Positions 24,337-31,967 of a DNA stretch of 33,742 bases are shown here, piece after piece (within the stretch, counting starts at the first letter, position 1; the number at the start of each line of letters is the position of its first letter). A program made the position numbers and the translations under genes. Source of the DNA: a virus; the IMG/VR virus record IMGVR_UViG_3300009108_000034, positions 1 through 33,742 of that record. The stretch is one strand, 5' to 3'. The notes beneath the pieces were generated by a model. That model made no database searches and was not told the DNA's origin. It saw nothing but the letters and a program-made list of their open reading frames with translations.

Positions 24337-24759
24337 ATGAATACAAGACAAACATCAATAGATTGCTATAACGAAATAAAAGCAAATGGTTTGCTATCAA
24401 AAACAAGATTACAGGTGTATTTAGCTATATTAAAAAATGCACCCTGTTCAAGTGGAGAAGCCTTTGCGACAATGACTACTAAAGAAAACCAAATCAGTCA
24501 ATCAAGAGCAAGATTTACAGAATTAAGGAGATTAGGTGTTATTTATGAAAAGGGTATTAGGAAATGTAGGGTTACAGGTAGGAATGTTATAGAATGGGAT
24601 TTAACAGATAGATTACCTATAAATTTTAAAAACAAGAATAAAACAAAAAAACAAAAAATTGATGATGCTATAAATTCCTTGCGTGAGTTATATAAAAATA
24701 AAAATAATAACACAAGTGAGGATTGGAAAATAGTTGCTGATTTAATTAAAATAATATAA
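24337..24759 (+). CDS. Winged-helix DNA-binding protein
   Basis: The start at 24337 (one base after the previous stop) is preferred to 24328. The product has 140 residues. A winged-helix fold is suggested by T-R-L-Q-V-Y-L-A-I-L-K, then Q-S-R-A-R-F-T-E-L-R-R-L-G-V-I-Y (recognition helix and wing), and R-N-V-I-E-W-D-L. A basic C-terminal tail (K-N-K-T-K-K-Q-K) follows. It may regulate transcription or start replication. Confidence 0.65.
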   Translation: MNTRQTSIDCYNEIKANGLLSKTRLQVYLAILKNAPCSSGEAFATMTTKENQISQSRARFTELRRLGVIYEKGIRKCRVTGRNVIEWDLTDRLPINFKNKNKTKKQKIDDAINSLRELYKNKNNNTSEDWKIVADLIKII

Positions 24760-24762
24760 AAT

Positions 24763-24858
24763 ATGAATAATAAAAAGATGGAAACAAAGTACAAGCTAAT
24801 AACTTGGTCACTAACAGGATTATTGATAACAACATTATATATTATTTTAAGCCAATGA
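24763..24858 (+). CDS. Tiny membrane protein (31 aa)
   Basis: A 31-residue ORF with a charged start (N-N-K-K-M-E-T-K-Y-K) and one helix (L-T-G-L-L-I-T-T-L-Y-I-I-L). Its stop overlaps the exonuclease ATG as ATGA, which also supports the start chosen for the exonuclease. Confidence 0.5.
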   Translation: MNNKKMETKYKLITWSLTGLLITTLYIILSQ

Positions 24859-25556
24859 TTTTACTTATAGATGCAGACAGTTTAGTATTTGCCAGTTGTT
24901 ACTCTAGAGGGGAGGAAAAATATTATACTAATTTAGAAGATTCTATAGCTAAATTTGATGAGCAAATGATGGCGATTGTAAATCATTTAGAGGAAAATTT
25001 TGAGGTTAAAGAAGTTATTACATTTAATGGATGTCGTGGTAATTTTAGAAAAAAAATTAATCCTACATATAAAGCAAACAGAAAAAAACAAGACCTACCC
25101 CCTTTGTTATTTGAGATGCACCAATACGTTAAAGACAATTATAATAGTATTTATGGATATGGACTTGAAACTGACGACTTGGTGGCTAGATATTGGAAAA
25201 ATTTATCAGATGAAATAGGTAGAGATAATGTAATGATTGTTTCACTTGACAAAGACTACAAACAATTTCCTGCACTTATTTACAATTACCATTACAAACA
25301 TAAATGTATTTATGATATCACAAAAGAAACAGCATTATATAATTTTTATGAGCAAATGATTATGGGAGACCAAGCTGATAATGTAAATTATTTTTATGGA
25401 AAGGGTAGAGCATTTGCAAAGAAGTATTATGTAGGATGTAAAACGAAATTTCAATATACCAAAAAATTGTTTAAATTGTTTAAACAACAATATAAAAGTA
25501 AAGCAAGAGAAAAATATATTGAATGCTATAACTTATTAAAATTAAGAACACAATGA
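24855..25556 (+). CDS. 5'-3' exonuclease, FEN/T5-type
   Basis: A 233-residue protein from 24855; an alternative upstream start would add 17 poorly conserved residues. Acidic metal-binding positions of the FEN family are present: D6 and D8 (L-L-I-D-A-D), E105-T-D107-D108, D132/D134 (S-L-D-K-D-Y-K-Q) and D172/D175 (M-G-D-Q-A-D-N-V). R-K-x-I-N-P-T-Y-K-A-N-R fits the helical arch. It removes 5' flaps and RNA primers or degrades DNA ends during replication and recombination. Confidence 0.85.
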   Translation: MILLIDADSLVFASCYSRGEEKYYTNLEDSIAKFDEQMMAIVNHLEENFEVKEVITFNGCRGNFRKKINPTYKANRKKQDLPPLLFEMHQYVKDNYNSIYGYGLETDDLVARYWKNLSDEIGRDNVMIVSLDKDYKQFPALIYNYHYKHKCIYDITKETALYNFYEQMIMGDQADNVNYFYGKGRAFAKKYYVGCKTKFQYTKKLFKLFKQQYKSKAREKYIECYNLLKLRTQ

Positions 25557-25927
25557 AAGATATAAAACCAATAGAGGTTGCTAATAAATTAAAAAATACT
25601 TCAAAGATAAATGTATTTGAAAACACAAGAAAAAAAGAGGTAGTTGAAATAAGAATGTTACTTTGTTATTTGTTAAGAGAAAAATTAGGAATGAGATGGA
25701 TTAATATTGCTAAATTTTTTAGTAATAATGGAAAAAATATGACACACGCAACAGCAATACATTCTTGTAATATGTATCCTGCTTATAAAAAAAACAATAA
25801 AAAACTTAAAGAATTTGAAAAAATATTTTCTTGGAAAAGTAATTTAACTTATGATGAAATTGATAAAATCCATTATCTTGAAAACCAAGTAAAAAATCTC
25901 AAAGAAAAATTAGAAAACTGTAATTAA
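25553..25927 (+). CDS. DnaA domain IV-like DNA-binding protein
   Basis: A 124-residue protein. Residues 27-75 resemble the DnaA C-terminal origin-binding domain: V-E-I-R-M-L-L-C-Y-L-L-R-E-K-L, I-A-K-F-F, then T-H-A-T-A-I-H-S-C at 64-72, in place of D-H-T-T-V-L-H-A. A short coiled coil ends the protein. It lacks the ATPase domain, so it could recognise DnaA-box-like sites in the phage origin or block host DnaA. It overlaps the exonuclease gene by four bases. Confidence 0.7.
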   Translation: MKDIKPIEVANKLKNTSKINVFENTRKKEVVEIRMLLCYLLREKLGMRWINIAKFFSNNGKNMTHATAIHSCNMYPAYKKNNKKLKEFEKIFSWKSNLTYDEIDKIHYLENQVKNLKEKLENCN

Positions 25928-25929
25928 AA

Positions 25930-26775
25930 ATGATAGGAATAATAGGCAGGGGTTTTGTTGGTAGTGCTGTTCAATTTGGATTTTCACCAAATGTTGGTTT
26001 TGATGAAAAAATTAGAATATATGACAAAGACCCAAGCAAAAGCATACACACATTAGAAGATGTAGTTAATAAAAGCAAAATTGTTTTTATAAGTATTCCA
26101 ACTCCATCTTATATAAATGGAGAAATAAATCTTGAATTAATTGATAATTGCTTAAATGATATTAATAATGTATCAAACAATCAAGCAATATTTTTGATAC
26201 GTTCTACAGTTATTCCTGGCACAACAAGAAAATTATCAGAAAAATATCCATCATTAAAATTAGTATTTAATCCAGAATTTTTAACAGAAAGAAGTGCTAA
26301 ACTTGATTTTATAAATCAATCAAGAGTTATATTGGGTGGTAATTTATATGAAGTTAACAAAGTGGCAGATTTATATATAAGAAGATTTGGTAAAAGTTTG
26401 CCAATAATTAGAACTAATTATGAATCCGCTGAATTAATTAAATATATGACTAATACTTTTTTGGCAACAAAAATTTCTTTTTTAAATGAAATGAAAATTT
26501 TATCAGAAAAATCAGGTTCTATATGGGAAGATGTAATTGATGGATTTATTCGTGATGGTAGAATTGGCAATTCGCATTTAAATATCCCTGGACCAGATGG
26601 AAAATTAGGTTTTGGTGGAAGCTGTTTTCCAAAAGATATACAAGCAATAATACATTATGCAGATAAATTAGGAATTAATATGTCTGTTTTAAAAGGGGCT
26701 TGGGAAACAAACTTAAAAATTAGACCAGAAAGAGATTGGGAAAATTTAGAAGGTAGAGCAATAACTAAAAAATAA
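25930..26775 (+). CDS. Nucleotide-sugar 6-dehydrogenase, C-terminally short
   Basis: A 281-residue member of the UDP-glucose/GDP-mannose dehydrogenase family. It has NAD-binding G-I-I-G-R-G-F-V-G-S (3-12), R-S-T-V-I-P-G-T-T (91-99), N-P-E-F-L-T-E (114-120) and the catalytic C232 in G-F-G-G-S-C-F-P-K-D. Full enzymes have about 390-450 residues, so the C-terminal sugar-nucleotide-binding domain is missing. The family oxidises C6 of the hexose to a uronate. This is the first gene of the sugar island. Activity of a shortened form is uncertain. Confidence 0.82.
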   Translation: MIGIIGRGFVGSAVQFGFSPNVGFDEKIRIYDKDPSKSIHTLEDVVNKSKIVFISIPTPSYINGEINLELIDNCLNDINNVSNNQAIFLIRSTVIPGTTRKLSEKYPSLKLVFNPEFLTERSAKLDFINQSRVILGGNLYEVNKVADLYIRRFGKSLPIIRTNYESAELIKYMTNTFLATKISFLNEMKILSEKSGSIWEDVIDGFIRDGRIGNSHLNIPGPDGKLGFGGSCFPKDIQAIIHYADKLGINMSVLKGAWETNLKIRPERDWENLEGRAITKK

Positions 26776-26778
26776 ATT

Positions 26779-27381
26779 ATGTTACAAAAAATAAAAATAA
26801 ATAAAATAAAAACAAACCCTAAAAATCCAAGAGTGATTAAGGATTATAAGTTTCATAAATTAGTAAATAGCATTAAACAATTTCCTCAAATGCTTAAAAT
26901 AAGACCTATTATAATAGATGAAAACAATATTATATTAGGCGGAAATATGCGATACAAAGCCTGTATTGAAGCAGGGTTAAATGAAATTTATATTTATAAA
27001 GAAAACCATTTAACTGAAAAACAAAAGCAGGAATTTATAGTAAAAGATAATGTAAATTTTGGAGATTGGGATTGGGATATACTTGGCAATGAATGGAAAA
27101 CAACAGAATTGGATGAGTGGGGTTTAGATGTTTGGCAAAATACAGATGATAATATTGAGCTAATAAATAAAGGAGATGAATTTTCTGAATGGGTAGGTAT
27201 GCCTGAATTTGAAGCAAGTGAAAAAGATATAAAAATTATAATTACATTTGATACAGAAGAAGCAAGAGAAAAATATGCTAATGAAAATAATATGCAATTT
27301 TCTGTAAAAGCACAAAAGGCTTGGAGTACATCATATCCATTTAAAAAAACCCAAGATTTAAAAAATCTAAAATATGAATAA
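26779..27381 (+). CDS. ParB-like N-terminal-domain protein
   Basis: A 200-residue protein. The ParB/Srx core spans about 1-100, with P-K-N-P-R, P-I-I-I-D-E-N-N-I-I-L-G and the motif G54-G-N-M-R-Y-K-A61. G-D-W-D-W-D-I-L-G-N-E-W then fits the linker common in ParB-methylase fusions. Here no methylase domain follows. Instead the C-terminus (I-I-I-T-F-D-T-E-E-A-R-E-K-Y) is a short beta-alpha domain. It overlaps the first glycosyltransferase by eight bases. ParB-like proteins of this type use NTP and often sit beside DNA-modifying genes. Confidence 0.78.
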   Translation: MLQKIKINKIKTNPKNPRVIKDYKFHKLVNSIKQFPQMLKIRPIIIDENNIILGGNMRYKACIEAGLNEIYIYKENHLTEKQKQEFIVKDNVNFGDWDWDILGNEWKTTELDEWGLDVWQNTDDNIELINKGDEFSEWVGMPEFEASEKDIKIIITFDTEEAREKYANENNMQFSVKAQKAWSTSYPFKKTQDLKNLKYE

Positions 27382-28135
27382 ACATCCTATTTTTATCCCA
27401 TCAAAGGGAAGATATGATAATTGTTTAACTGCTGATATGATGATAAAAGATAAAATGTTTTTTTTTATTGTTGTTGAACCACAGGAATATAAATTATATA
27501 ATAATAAATACGATAAAAAATATTTATTAAAATTACCATTTAGCAATTTAAACAAAGGTGTATATCCTGCAAGAAATTGGATAAAGGAATATTCAAATAA
27601 AAATGGTTATATATATCATTGGCAATTTGATGATGATATGAAATCATTGGCATATTATACAAATGGTAAGCAACACAAAAAACCATCTTCATATATTTTA
27701 CCATTAATTGAAAATTTTGTAGACAGATATAAAAATATAGGTGTGGCTTCTATAACCTCAAGTGCTTTTGCATTTAGCAAAAAAACCCCTTATGGTTTAA
27801 ATAAAATGATTTATGGTTGTTTTTTATATAAAAGTAATATGCCATATAAATTTAGATTAAAATTAGGTAATGATACAGATATGAGTTTACAAGTTTTAGA
27901 GGGGGGTTGGTGTACAGTTGCTATGTATGCGTTTGTTTTTAATACACAACCATTGGGTACAGGAAAGGGTGGTAATGATAGTATATATGCAGATAATGGT
28001 AGAGAAATAAGGGCAAATGCACTTAAAAATAATTTTCCACATTTACCTATAAAAGTTACTACAAGATTTGGTAGACCACATCACGATTTGTCGCAAGTTT
28101 GGAAAGGGTATAAACAACAATTAATAAAAAAGTGA
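27374..28135 (+). CDS. TET-associated-type glycosyltransferase (TAGT-like), copy 1
   Basis: A 253-residue GT-A-like enzyme. It has P-I-F-I-P-S-K-G-R (5-13), V-V-E-P-Q-E-Y (33-39), Y-P-A-R-N-W-I (64-70), an acidic H-W-Q-F-D-D-D (82-88) and G-N-D-T-D-M-S-L-Q-V-L (165-175). This order matches the glycosyltransferases that were described beside TET/JBP dioxygenases in phages. In those systems they place sugars on oxidised 5-methylcytosine. No dioxygenase is found here. It overlaps the second copy by four bases (GTGA). Confidence 0.72.
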   Translation: MNKHPIFIPSKGRYDNCLTADMMIKDKMFFFIVVEPQEYKLYNNKYDKKYLLKLPFSNLNKGVYPARNWIKEYSNKNGYIYHWQFDDDMKSLAYYTNGKQHKKPSSYILPLIENFVDRYKNIGVASITSSAFAFSKKTPYGLNKMIYGCFLYKSNMPYKFRLKLGNDTDMSLQVLEGGWCTVAMYAFVFNTQPLGTGKGGNDSIYADNGREIRANALKNNFPHLPIKVTTRFGRPHHDLSQVWKGYKQQLIKK

Positions 28136-29016
28136 ATAAATATCCAGTGTATATCGTATCAAAAGGTAGATGGAAAAATCCATTAACGGCTAATTTTTTT
28201 AAAAGAGATGGCGTTGATTTTAAAATAGTTGTAGAGCCAAAAGAATATAAAAATTATTGTAAAGCAATTGGTAAAAAATATGTTTTAAAATTATCCTTTG
28301 ATAATTTAGGAGTTGGTTCATATCCAGCTAGAAATTTTTGTTGGGAACATAGTAGTAAAAATAATCACGAAAGACATTGGGTCTTTGATGATAATATACA
28401 CAAGATACGAAGAATTACACAAGGTAAAAAAATAAAGTGTAATGCAAAAAAAGCATTAAAAATAGTAGAGGAATTTACAGACAGATATGAAAATATTGCA
28501 ATATCAGGATTTAACTATTCACAAAATGTTATTCCAGGTACATCTGATAATATTCCATTTCGTTTAAATGTTCACGTATATTCAGCAATGTTAATTAAAA
28601 ACAATATGCCTTATAAGTGGAGATTAAAATATAATGAAGATGTGGATATATGTTTACAAGTATTACATAATAAATTATGTGTTGTTTTATTTAATGCCTT
28701 TACAGTAGACAAAACAAGTACAATAGCAAAAATGAAAGGTGGTAATCAAACAGAACTCTATAAAAATAATGCGTATGAAAAAAAACTTTTAAAGACAAGA
28801 AGTTTAGAAGAAGTATGGCCGCAGTATGTTGAAACAAAGATTAGATATAATAGACCACATCATCTGATTAACTGGATGCAATTTAAACATCCATTAAAAA
28901 GAAGAAAGGATATTGACTGGGAAAATATAAAAAATAAAAAACATAATTTACAATTAAAAAAGATAGGCAAAATAAAAAATAAGGAATTAAATAAATTTTA
29001 TAATACATATAAATGA
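28132..29016 (+). CDS. TET-associated-type glycosyltransferase (TAGT-like), copy 2
   Basis: A 294-residue paralogue of the upstream protein, starting at GTG in an overlap with its stop. It shares P-V-Y-I-V-S-K-G-R, V-V-E-P-K-E-Y, Y-P-A-R-N-F and the acidic motif H-W-V-F-D-D-N (82-88, DDN in place of DDD). N-E-D-V-D-I-C-L-Q-V-L takes the place of the D-T-D-M segment. M-K-G-G-N-Q-T-E-L-Y and a basic C-terminal tail are added. The two copies differ enough to suggest distinct acceptors or sugars. They probably act in sequence or as a complex. Confidence 0.75.
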   Translation: MNKYPVYIVSKGRWKNPLTANFFKRDGVDFKIVVEPKEYKNYCKAIGKKYVLKLSFDNLGVGSYPARNFCWEHSSKNNHERHWVFDDNIHKIRRITQGKKIKCNAKKALKIVEEFTDRYENIAISGFNYSQNVIPGTSDNIPFRLNVHVYSAMLIKNNMPYKWRLKYNEDVDICLQVLHNKLCVVLFNAFTVDKTSTIAKMKGGNQTELYKNNAYEKKLLKTRSLEEVWPQYVETKIRYNRPHHLINWMQFKHPLKRRKDIDWENIKNKKHNLQLKKIGKIKNKELNKFYNTYK

Positions 29017-29843
29017 AAATTTTAGTAACGGGGGGAGCAGGTTATATAGGAAGCAATTTAATTAAATTTTTAAAAGAAAAATCATATGATAATATTACTT
29101 CAATAGACAACTATTTTACAGGCACAGAAAAAAATCATATTAAAGGAGTTATATATAGGGAAGCAAACACTTGGGATTTTGAAATAGAAAAGCAAGATAT
29201 TGTTTTTCATTTTGGAGAATATTCAAGAGTTGTGCCTTCTTTTAAAGATATAAAATATGTTATGAAAAGTAATTTATTAGGCACAAGTAGAGTAATTGAA
29301 TTATGTAAATCTTGGAATGCAAAACTTATTTATTCAGCTTCAAGTTCTAAGTTTGGTGGAAACGAAAATTTATCTCCTTATTCGTGGGTTAAATCAAAAA
29401 TGGTAGAGTTAATAAAAAACTATAAAAAATGGTTTAATTTACAATATGAAATTTGTTATTTCTATAATGTGTATGGAGAAAATCATATAACGTATGGAGA
29501 TTATGCTACAGTTATAGGGATTTTTGAAAAGCAATTAATGAATAATGAACCACTTACCATAGTAGGAGATGGAGAACAGACAAGACAGTTTACACATATA
29601 AACGATATAATAATTGCATTAAATAAAATAATGTATCAAAATAAAAATAAAGAATGGTATTTGAGTAGTGATAAAAATCATAAAATAATAGATGTTGCTA
29701 AAATGTTTAGTAATAATATTAGATTTATACCTAAAAGAAAAGGAGAAAGACACGAATCAATATCATTAATTAATGACACAAAAGAAATATTAAATTGGAA
29801 AACTAAATATAAGTTAAAAGAATATATTGATGGACAAAAGTAG
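29013..29843 (+). CDS. SDR-type nucleotide-sugar epimerase/dehydratase
   Basis: A 276-residue extended SDR protein: T-G-G-A-G-Y-I-G-S (6-14) for NAD, I-Y-S-A-S-S-S-K-F-G (106-115) and Y123-S-W-V-K127 as the YxxxK pair. V-G-D-G-E-Q-T-R-Q-F and H-I-N-D-I fit sugar-nucleotide epimerases of the GalE/WcaG group. It is in ATGA overlap with the second glycosyltransferase and overlaps the small terminase. It would convert or epimerise the activated sugar made in the pathway. The exact substrate cannot be read from the sequence. Confidence 0.82.
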   Translation: MKILVTGGAGYIGSNLIKFLKEKSYDNITSIDNYFTGTEKNHIKGVIYREANTWDFEIEKQDIVFHFGEYSRVVPSFKDIKYVMKSNLLGTSRVIELCKSWNAKLIYSASSSKFGGNENLSPYSWVKSKMVELIKNYKKWFNLQYEICYFYNVYGENHITYGDYATVIGIFEKQLMNNEPLTIVGDGEQTRQFTHINDIIIALNKIMYQNKNKEWYLSSDKNHKIIDVAKMFSNNIRFIPKRKGERHESISLINDTKEILNWKTKYKLKEYIDGQK

Positions 29844-30192
29844 ACATATAAAAAAGGAATCAATTTTAAAAGCACTTGAAAAGAGTTTAGGTATTGTTAC
29901 AGTAGCTTGTAAAAATGCAAATATTCCACGAAGCACATTTTATAAGTGGTTAAATGAAGATGAGGAATTTGCAAAACAAGTACAAGATATTGAAAATATT
30001 GCTTTAGACTTTGCAGAAAGCCATTTACATAAACAAATAAGAGACCATAATAGTACAGCAGCAACAATTTTTTATCTGAAAACAAAAGGCAAACACAGAG
30101 GTTATATTGAAAGGCAAGAAATAACTGGAGCAGATGGTATGCCAAATAATTTTCAAATTGAAATAATTGACAAAACAGAAGATACAGACTAA
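29830..30192 (+). CDS. terS: Terminase small subunit
   Basis: The ATG at 29830 is used rather than a TTG three bases before. The protein has 120 residues: an N-terminal helix-turn-helix (I-L-K-A-L-E-K-S-L-G-I-V-T-V-A-C, then N-I-P-R-S-T-F-Y-K-W-L-N) and a helical oligomerisation part (S-H-L-H-K-Q-I-R-D). T-A-A-T-I-F-Y-L-K-T-K-G-K-H-R-G is typical for TerS of this type. It binds phage DNA to start packaging. It overlaps both the epimerase and the large terminase genes. Confidence 0.82.
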   Translation: MDKSRHIKKESILKALEKSLGIVTVACKNANIPRSTFYKWLNEDEEFAKQVQDIENIALDFAESHLHKQIRDHNSTAATIFYLKTKGKHRGYIERQEITGADGMPNNFQIEIIDKTEDTD

Positions 30193-31330
30193 TGTCGTTT
30201 ATAAACATTTAGTTAAAAGCGATAAAAAAATAATAGTTGAGCAGGGTGGAACTCGGTCAGGTAAAACTTATAATATACTTCTTTGGATAATCTTTGAATA
30301 TTGTACTAAACATAAAAAGAAAGTTATTACTATTTGTCGTAAAACCTTTCCTAGTTTAAGGGCAACAGTATTAAGGGATTTTTTTGATATAATTAAAAGT
30401 CAAAATATATATAGTGAATTATTTCATAATAAATCAAACTCTGAATATAATTTATATGGAAATCTAGTAGAATTTATCTCACTTGACCAACCTCAAAAAA
30501 TTAGAGGTCGTAAAAGAGACCTATTATTTGTTAATGAAGCAAACGAATTATATTTTGAGGATTGGCAACAGCTTATATTTAGAACTCAAGAAAAAATAAT
30601 AATTGATTTTAACCCATCAGATGAATATCATTGGATATATGACAAAGTAATTCCTAGAAAGGACTGTGATTTTTTTAAAACAACTTACTTAGATAATCCT
30701 TTTATTGAAGATGTTATAAAAGAGGAAATTGAAAGACTTAAAAAAACAGATGAGCAGTATTGGCAAATTTATGGTTTAGGAGAAAGGGCAGCTAGTAGAA
30801 GTACAATTTTTAATTATGTAGAAATTAATAAAATTCCAGAAGAAGCAAAACTCCTTGCTTATGGAATGGATTTTGGTTATACGAATGACCCCAGTACCCT
30901 AGTGTCTGTTTATACTCAAGACCATAATTTATATATAAAGGAACATTTATATAAAACACAAATGACAACCTTAGATATACATAAATTTTTATTAGCAGAG
31001 AATCTTGAAAAAAATCCTATTTATGCTGATAGTGCAGAACCAAGATTAATTAATGAATTAAGAGTTATGGGACATCATATATTTCCAAGTATAAAAGGAA
31101 AGGATTCTGTTAATGCAGGAATTGATTTACTTAAAAGATATAAAATTTATATACTATCTAGTTCTAATAATGCAATACAAGAATTTAGAAACTATAAATG
31201 GACTGAAGATAAATCTGGTAGGCTTACTAATATTCCTATTGACAAAGATAATCATATAATTGACCCCTGTCGTTATGCTACTTATTCTATATTAAGCAGA
31301 CCTAATTTTGGAAAATATACCATACAATAA
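30167..31330 (+). CDS. terL: Terminase large subunit, PBSX-type (Terminase_3)
   Basis: A 387-residue protein starting at TTG (no ATG near), overlapping TerS by 26 bases. ATPase: Walker A G27-G-T-R-S-G-K-T34 and Walker B L-L-F-V-N-E124. Nuclease: M-D235-F-G, Y-A-D288-S-A-E-P and D366 in I-I-D-P-C-R-Y. All these match the PBSX/SPP1-type motor that pumps DNA into the capsid and cuts it. The gene directly follows the sugar island and ends a long + operon. Confidence 0.95.
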   Translation: MTKQKIQTNVVYKHLVKSDKKIIVEQGGTRSGKTYNILLWIIFEYCTKHKKKVITICRKTFPSLRATVLRDFFDIIKSQNIYSELFHNKSNSEYNLYGNLVEFISLDQPQKIRGRKRDLLFVNEANELYFEDWQQLIFRTQEKIIIDFNPSDEYHWIYDKVIPRKDCDFFKTTYLDNPFIEDVIKEEIERLKKTDEQYWQIYGLGERAASRSTIFNYVEINKIPEEAKLLAYGMDFGYTNDPSTLVSVYTQDHNLYIKEHLYKTQMTTLDIHKFLLAENLEKNPIYADSAEPRLINELRVMGHHIFPSIKGKDSVNAGIDLLKRYKIYILSSSNNAIQEFRNYKWTEDKSGRLTNIPIDKDNHIIDPCRYATYSILSRPNFGKYTIQ

Positions 31331-31362
31331 TTATTAACAAAAATTTTAATAAGTCACAAAAA

Positions 31363-31375
31363 TTGTTTATATTTA
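31363..31375 (+). promoter_or_regulatory. Promoter element TTGTTTATATTTA
   Basis: Third copy of TTGTTTATATTT, in the 49-bp gap after terL and only five bases before the ATG at 31380. If used as a -7 element, the mRNA would be nearly leaderless. Confidence 0.55.
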
Positions 31376-31379
31376 TACT

Positions 31380-31703
31380 ATGGAAAATACAAAAACAAAA
31401 CAGCTAGAGGTTGGAGACATACTTTACAGTTCGTGGGGATATGACCAAACCAATATAGATTTTTACAAGGTAAAAAGACTAGCAGGAAAAACAATGGTTG
31501 AACTTGTGCCTATTGAAAGCAAGTTAGCAGAAACATTACAAAACTCCCCCTATCAAGATATGGTAGTTCCATATCCTGCAAATGAGGGAAAACCTTTTCG
31601 TAGAAAAATTCAAGGGGATTATGTACGTTTAAACAGTTATTCAGGAGCATCACTTTGGGATGGTAAACCACTTGCTCAAACCAATTCTTATTACGGACAT
31701 TAA
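31380..31703 (+). CDS. Conserved-type hypothetical protein (107 aa)
   Basis: A 107-residue protein opening V-G-D-I-L-Y-S-S-W-G-Y-D-Q-T-N-I-D-F-Y-K-V, a strong signature of a small protein found on Bacteroidota plasmids and phages with no known function. The rest is beta-rich, with many aromatic residues and a Gly/Tyr-rich C-terminus. It begins five bases after a promoter-like motif and abuts the next gene without a gap. Its own promoter suggests early expression. Confidence 0.65.
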   Translation: MENTKTKQLEVGDILYSSWGYDQTNIDFYKVKRLAGKTMVELVPIESKLAETLQNSPYQDMVVPYPANEGKPFRRKIQGDYVRLNSYSGASLWDGKPLAQTNSYYGH

Positions 31704-31967
31704 ATGGATAAAATTCAAAATTTACACGACTTAGAATATTATGGAAATATTTTATTATCAACTGAATTGGTAAAAAGATGGATTAAACTTAAACCAAACA
31801 ACAAAGAATTAAAAAAATTAGGAGAAGCATTAATACAAATTTCTTTATATGTTGTACGCATACAAGATGATTTAAGTAAACACAAAGAAGCAATTAGTAA
31901 TTATAGGTATGATAAAAACAAAGCATTATTAGAACTACAAGAATTAAAAAGACAAAGCGAAATGTAA
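31704..31967 (+). CDS. Small helical protein (87 aa)
   Basis: An 87-residue, mostly helical Lys/Glu/Leu-rich protein. L-V-K-R-W-I-K-L-K-P-N-N-K-E-L-K-K-L-G-E-A-L comes first, and a coiled coil ends it (N-K-A-L-L-E-L-Q-E-L-K-R-Q). No signature identified. It starts directly after the upstream stop and is the last gene before the structured RNA region. Confidence 0.55.
   Translation: MDKIQNLHDLEYYGNILLSTELVKRWIKLKPNNKELKKLGEALIQISLYVVRIQDDLSKHKEAISNYRYDKNKALLELQELKRQSEM

Noticed and set aside
31331-31352. AT-only inverted repeat TTATTAA...TTAATAA after terL as a terminator
   Set aside because: The stem is purely A-T and lacks a T-run directly after it, so it is too weak to call.
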